Under the pieces are notes generated by a model that saw only the letters and a program-made list of their open reading frames with translations, made no database searches and was not told where the DNA came from. DNA of 64,000 nucleotides from NCBI GenBank assembly GCA_021292105.1, contig CM037874.1, forward strand, positions 19,217,534 through 19,281,533. Reading direction: 5' to 3'. Shown one piece after another: positions 60,061-64,000 of this stretch. The translations under genes were made by a program, and so were the position numbers. Numbering within the stretch: position 1 is the stretch's first letter; every line of letters starts with the position of its first letter. Source of the stretch: Anadara kagoshimensis (lineage: Eukaryota; Mollusca; Bivalvia; Arcoida; Arcidae).

Positions 60061-60200
60061 CCCCCTTTGTTTGAGTCTGGTCCATGGCTGTGATTTACCA
60101 AGTCAATTGGACTTAGGTATTGTTTGACCTTTTGGTCCATTTTATTGAATTGCAATTGATTATTTTTGTAGACTTTGTGTCTACCATTTTTATAGACCAA

Positions 60201-60907
60201 TTGGGTCTATCATTTATATATACTGCAAAATGTTTGTGGCATTTTCAATTTCTTGCTTGTTATCCTATTGTTTACATTTAATTTAAACTTTTGGCAATTT
60301 AATTTCTATCCTGGTGGCGCTGGATAAGATGAATCTTATCCATATGACGGTATTTTTGCTCTCACCATTATAGAAAAAAGACATTTCTTTTCAAAACATT
60401 TAGTTTTGAATGAATTTATACTCAGTTTGGTAAACATCTGTTACCAGGGTTTACCTTTATCTATTTAACATTTAATTGCAATTTTACATATTTTTGAGGA
60501 TGTCCTTTCAAAGAGTTAATTTGGAGTCTTGGCTCCTTTATTTACAAGCCGTGGCCAGATTATGCCAACTTAATAATAAATATATAATCTACACATTATG
60601 TTTATTGGTTATTTTTTATATCATTTTATGACAACTTTAGTATGCATTGTCGAATAATCTTCCCCTTGTGTTACAACATGGTCTTAGATAAAACATGGAC
60701 CGGAGTATAAATGCAGAAGAATTTATCAGAATGTGGTTTTGGGTAATCGTTGATCATCACAATTCTAACATTACTTTAATAAAAAAGGATTGAAATAAAA
60801 ATTGCTGACCCTTTTTCAGATGTATATTTTACTATCCATTTGCAAAAAGATCCATAGAAACAATTCGGCTGTTTACATTACCTCTATTGCAATGAATGAT
60901 TTTATAA
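60201..60907. other. AT-rich stretch after the retroelement
   Basis: It probably contains the 3' non-coding end of the retroelement. A short imperfect hairpin word, GGATAAGATGAATCTTATCC, lies at about 60323-60342. Nothing else was recognised. Confidence 0.4.
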
Positions 60908-62631
60908 ATAACAAGAAGCCCATGGACCTGATACGCTCACCTGATAACTAATGGCTAGCTGATAGATTTCAAGAAAACATAAATTCTGAAACCCAAATGA
61001 CTTTTTGCTTTACATCAAAATGATCGTTGTATCAATACCTACAACATTCTGTTATACATGCCTATACAAAAAGTTTATAGTTTTAAAGATAATAAATCAT
61101 TTATCTATTGTTTCGCATCTGTGACCTTGACCTTTGAGAACCCATGACCTTTTTATACATCAAAATGATCGTTGTATCAATACCTACAACATTTAATATA
61201 CATGCCTTTACAAAAAGTTTATAGTTTTCGAGATAATTAACCATTACGGTATTGTTTTGCATCTGTGACCTTGACCTTTGAACTCATGACCTTTTTCTTT
61301 ACATCAAAGTGATCGTTGTATCAATACCTACAATTTCTAATATATATGCCTATAAAAAGTTTATAGTTTTTAAGATAATTAACCATTTCGGTATGGTTTG
61401 CATCTGTGACCTTGACCTTTAAACCCATGACCTTTTTCTATACATCAAATTGACCGTTGTATTGATACCTACAACTTCTAATATATATGCATATACAAAA
61501 AGTTTATAGTTTTTAAGATATTTAACCATTTCGGTATTGTTTTGCATCTGTAACCTTGACCTTTAAACCCATGACCTTTTTCTTTACATCAAAATGACCG
61601 TTTATTGATACCTATAACATTCTAATATACATGCCTATACAAAAAGTTTATAGTTTTAGAGATAATTAAACATTTCGGTATTGTTTCGCATCTATGACCT
61701 TGATCTTTGAACCTATAACTTTTTTCTATACATAAAAATGACTGTTGTATCAATACTTACAACATTCTTTTATACATGCTTATACAAAAAGTTTATAGTT
61801 TTCGAGATAATTAACTGTTTAGCATCTGTGACCTTGATCTTTGAAACCATGACATTTTTCTATATATCAAAATGATCATTGTACAACTACCTACAACATT
61901 CTAATATACATGCCTATACAAAACGTTTATAGTATTCGAGATAATTAACCATTTTGGTATTGTTTCACACCTGTGACCTTGAACTTTGAACTCATGACCT
62001 TTTTCTATACATCAAAATGTTTTTGCATCAATACCTACAACATTCTACTATACATGCCTATACAAAAAGTTTATGGTTTTCCAAATAATAATTATAATCA
62101 GAGGTAAAAGAAAATAGGTCACGACCTTCACAATTGGCCTTGACCTTATTTTCAAGATACTAACAAGTCGATGTCAAAACTGAAAACCCCATGTCATTAT
62201 CTGGTCAAATAGTCAAGTTATAACAATTTGAAGCTATTTTACGATTTTTTCAAAATTAAACGCAAAAACGCGTAACCCATTTTTTGTCCGAATTTCACAA
62301 AATGAAGAAACTATAGCCTTAAGACCCTAGAGAAGCCAAATATTACATCTGATTTTTTCTCCAATCAATCTTTCGGACAAGAGGATTTTTTAAGATTTTT
62401 GCACACCTAGGTCACTTTGACCTAGTTATTGTAGCCATGGTAACACCACGAACAAATCTGAACTGCACTGGCCCATATATACTTCTCACCAAGTTTTATT
62501 GAAGTCAGAGGAGATGTCGAAAATAGGTGTTCACGACGCACACACCACGCACGCACGCACACACGCACGAACATACACACGCTGCGCTATGCCATAAACT
62601 CACATGACCTTTCGGTCAGGTGAGCTAAAAA
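60908..62631 (+). mobile_element. bivalve TIR transposon carrying a 143-bp tandem array
   Basis: It starts ACAAGAAGCCCATGGACCTG, then CGCTCACCTGA, and ends TCAGGTGAGCTAAAAA. The CTCACCTGA/TCAGGTGAG ends are inverted, and this terminal pair is common in bivalve non-autonomous elements. From about 61010 to 62085 it holds about eight tandem units with periods near 143 bp (range about 135-148). The rest (62090-62600) includes a CACG-rich patch. There is no coding capacity. A copy with one unit lies at 23735-24150. Confidence 0.75.
61010..62085. repeat. tandem array, about 8 x 143 bp
   Basis: Each unit has AAAGTTTATAGTTTT, GAGATAATTAACCATTTCGG, TATTGTTTTGCATCTGTGAC, CTTGACCTTTGAA, CCATGACCTTTTTCT, ACATCAAAATGATCGTTGTA and TCAATACCTACAACATTC. 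AGTTTATAG marks recur near 61070, 61212, 61356, 61500, 61642, 61790, 61925 and 62065. The TGACCTTGACCTTT word is intact or nearly so in the first four units and has one or two changes in the later ones. Confidence 0.85.
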
Positions 62632-64000
62632 TACGTTACAATCATTGTTTGGGAAACAGAGTTATCATAAGATAAGTAAGGGAGTACGTCATTAAAACGG
62701 AGCAGCCATAGATATATTGTTTGTTTTACAACGGCTGATTTTTTATGTTTCATATGAAGCAAAACGATGGTCATGTTAGAATTATAGGTAAATACGATAG
62801 GTCATAATCAATGCAATCATAATATATTTTTATCTGATATATCAACCGATAGCAAACCGATCTATGTTCAAATCACAATCAAACCAAAATCACAGTTATG
62901 GCTGTAGAATAAAATATAACACTTAAACTTTCACCAGGAAAATAAGCCAGATGTTCTGGAAATAAGATTTCCTTTTTAATAATCAGTACCCGCCAAGTGT
63001 GAAATTAAACCGGAAATGTATCTATAGTCCGATCACGTATTCAGTGATTAAAACCGACGTGACGTATAAAAGCTCGTGGATTACTTACCTCAAATTTCAT
63101 TATTGTTATGTCTTTAGATCTTTTTTATAACATGTGTTTAAATAATTTGATTACATTTTTATATTAAGTCTAAAAATTAAATAAAACCCGTTTTTATCAG
63201 GCGCACGTCTTAATTCAGACAATGCGTATCACGTAGTTAAATTCTTTATCGCCAATAACTAAATCTTTTGAGACAAAAATGACGGCTTAGTTAGATGACC
63301 TTGTATGTTTTATAGTTTAAGACATTAAATTAAAAAATTGTGTCGTTCTAATCCAAAATGTGTAATAATGAATATTATTCATTATCTTGATGCATGTGCT
63401 GTTTTCCATTCATTTACAAGTCCAATGGTTTAGTCCTTGATGTATACTGGTTAGGAATAGAAACATATACATATTAGCCAATCACAACCTTATTATAAAT
63501 ACAACTGTCGAATATGCCTTATCAACATATGAGAGGGGCAACAGCTACCTTTCAATTTTTGGCTTAATGTTGACTCCCATAACTAAAAAAGTGAATATTA
63601 ATCATTTAACCATGATGATAGATGATAGAAAAATAGTATTTTAAATACTTATCTTTAAAATAAGATTGCAGTTTATTAAAATTTATTCATATAAAATAAA
63701 ATCATAAAATTAAAAAAGTTGAGAATATTTGCAAAAATATTCAAAATATAAAAAAATGAGTTCTAATAACACATGTGACATTTCAAATCGATTAAGGTTA
63801 TATCAAGTAAAACAATTAAGTTTGAATCGCACCACTCATTCAAACACCTTTTCATCACTGAAATGTGATCGGATTATAACAGAATAGTAAGACTTAAAAT
63901 ATTTCGCAATTCATCATTGCTAGGTTTAAATCTGGTTATTGCCTTGATTATTAAGGTAAACAGTACCATTTTTAAATATATTTTATATTATTACCGACCA
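62632..64000. other. AT-rich spacer with one RT-element fragment
   Basis: A minus-strand RT-element 3' fragment lies at about 62860-63025 (GTTCAAATCACAATCAAACC, AACTTTCACCAGGAAAATAA, CCAGATGTTCTGGAAATAAG, CCCGCCAAGTGTGAAATTAA). Nothing else was recognised up to the end of the window. Confidence 0.5.

Larger units (their letters stand above)
51490..60200 (+). mobile_element. broken tyrosine-recombinase retroelement (DIRS order, Ngaro-like), with three nested insertions
   Basis: A fossil. Its parts in order are an N-terminal gag-like region (about 51513-52306), a reverse-transcriptase region (about 52741-54268), a tyrosine-recombinase region (about 56380-57010) and an SGNH-hydrolase-like tail (about 59760-60060). 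The last is seen in Ngaro-type elements and some DIRS relatives. It is split by an RT-element copy (53178-53827), a stretch holding a Crypton-like gene (about 54270-56215) and a Harbinger transposon (57013-59712). Besides these three large interruptions it carries several smaller breaks and is not intact. The RNase H region is not evident. The split direct repeats that would fix its ends were not found, so both borders are estimates. It predates all three insertions. Confidence 0.75.

Noticed and set aside
1-64000. CRISPR arrays, prokaryotic operons and rRNA genes
   Set aside because: Introns, SINEs and animal domain families show that this is eukaryotic nuclear DNA. No regularly spaced short repeats with unique spacers or rRNA-like sequence were seen.

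Overview
The window looks like nuclear DNA of a bivalve mollusc. It is AT-rich, its genes are split into short exons by long introns, and the gene types (C-type lectin/EGF membrane receptor, C1q with coiled coil, VWDE-like protein) and repeats (tRNA-derived SINEs, hammerhead-ribozyme repeats, small inverted-repeat elements, a tyrosine-recombinase retroelement) are typical of bivalves. The species cannot be named from the sequence alone.

Host genes. (1) On the minus strand, 13394 to 4067, a ten-exon gene assembles without a gap or stop into a 395-residue type I membrane protein: signal peptide, one C-type lectin domain, four EGF domains, transmembrane helix, short basic tail. (2) 16673-17862 (+) is a broken coiled-coil/C1q gene. 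(3) 29726-27326 (-) holds three exons of a threonine-rich membrane protein. (4) 33449-47660 (+) holds eight exons of a VWDE-like secreted protein with a split von Willebrand D domain. One exon expected between exons 4 and 5 was not found, and the 3' end is open.

The space between and inside these genes is mostly mobile DNA. An RT-bearing element (LINE or Penelope-like) left at least a dozen 3'-truncated copies on both strands. Three families of short inverted-repeat elements, four SINE copies of one family, a 673-bp element with about 77-bp terminal repeats, and two copies of an element carrying a tandem array are also present. From 48.2 kb to 62.6 kb the DNA is almost wholly transposons: an ISL2EU-like remnant, then a broken tyrosine-recombinase (DIRS/Ngaro-like) fossil spanning about 51.5-60.2 kb that was invaded by an RT-element copy, a segment with a Crypton-like gene, and a Harbinger transposon.

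The most striking signal is a complete type I hammerhead ribozyme motif at 36302-36349. It lies in the sense strand of intron 3 of the VWDE-like gene, just upstream of the exon 4 splice acceptor, and three decayed relatives occur elsewhere in the window. Two unrelated repeat families carry repeated AGGTCA nuclear-receptor half-sites. All coordinates come from reading by eye. Exon edges rest on splice-site and phase agreement, not on transcripts.
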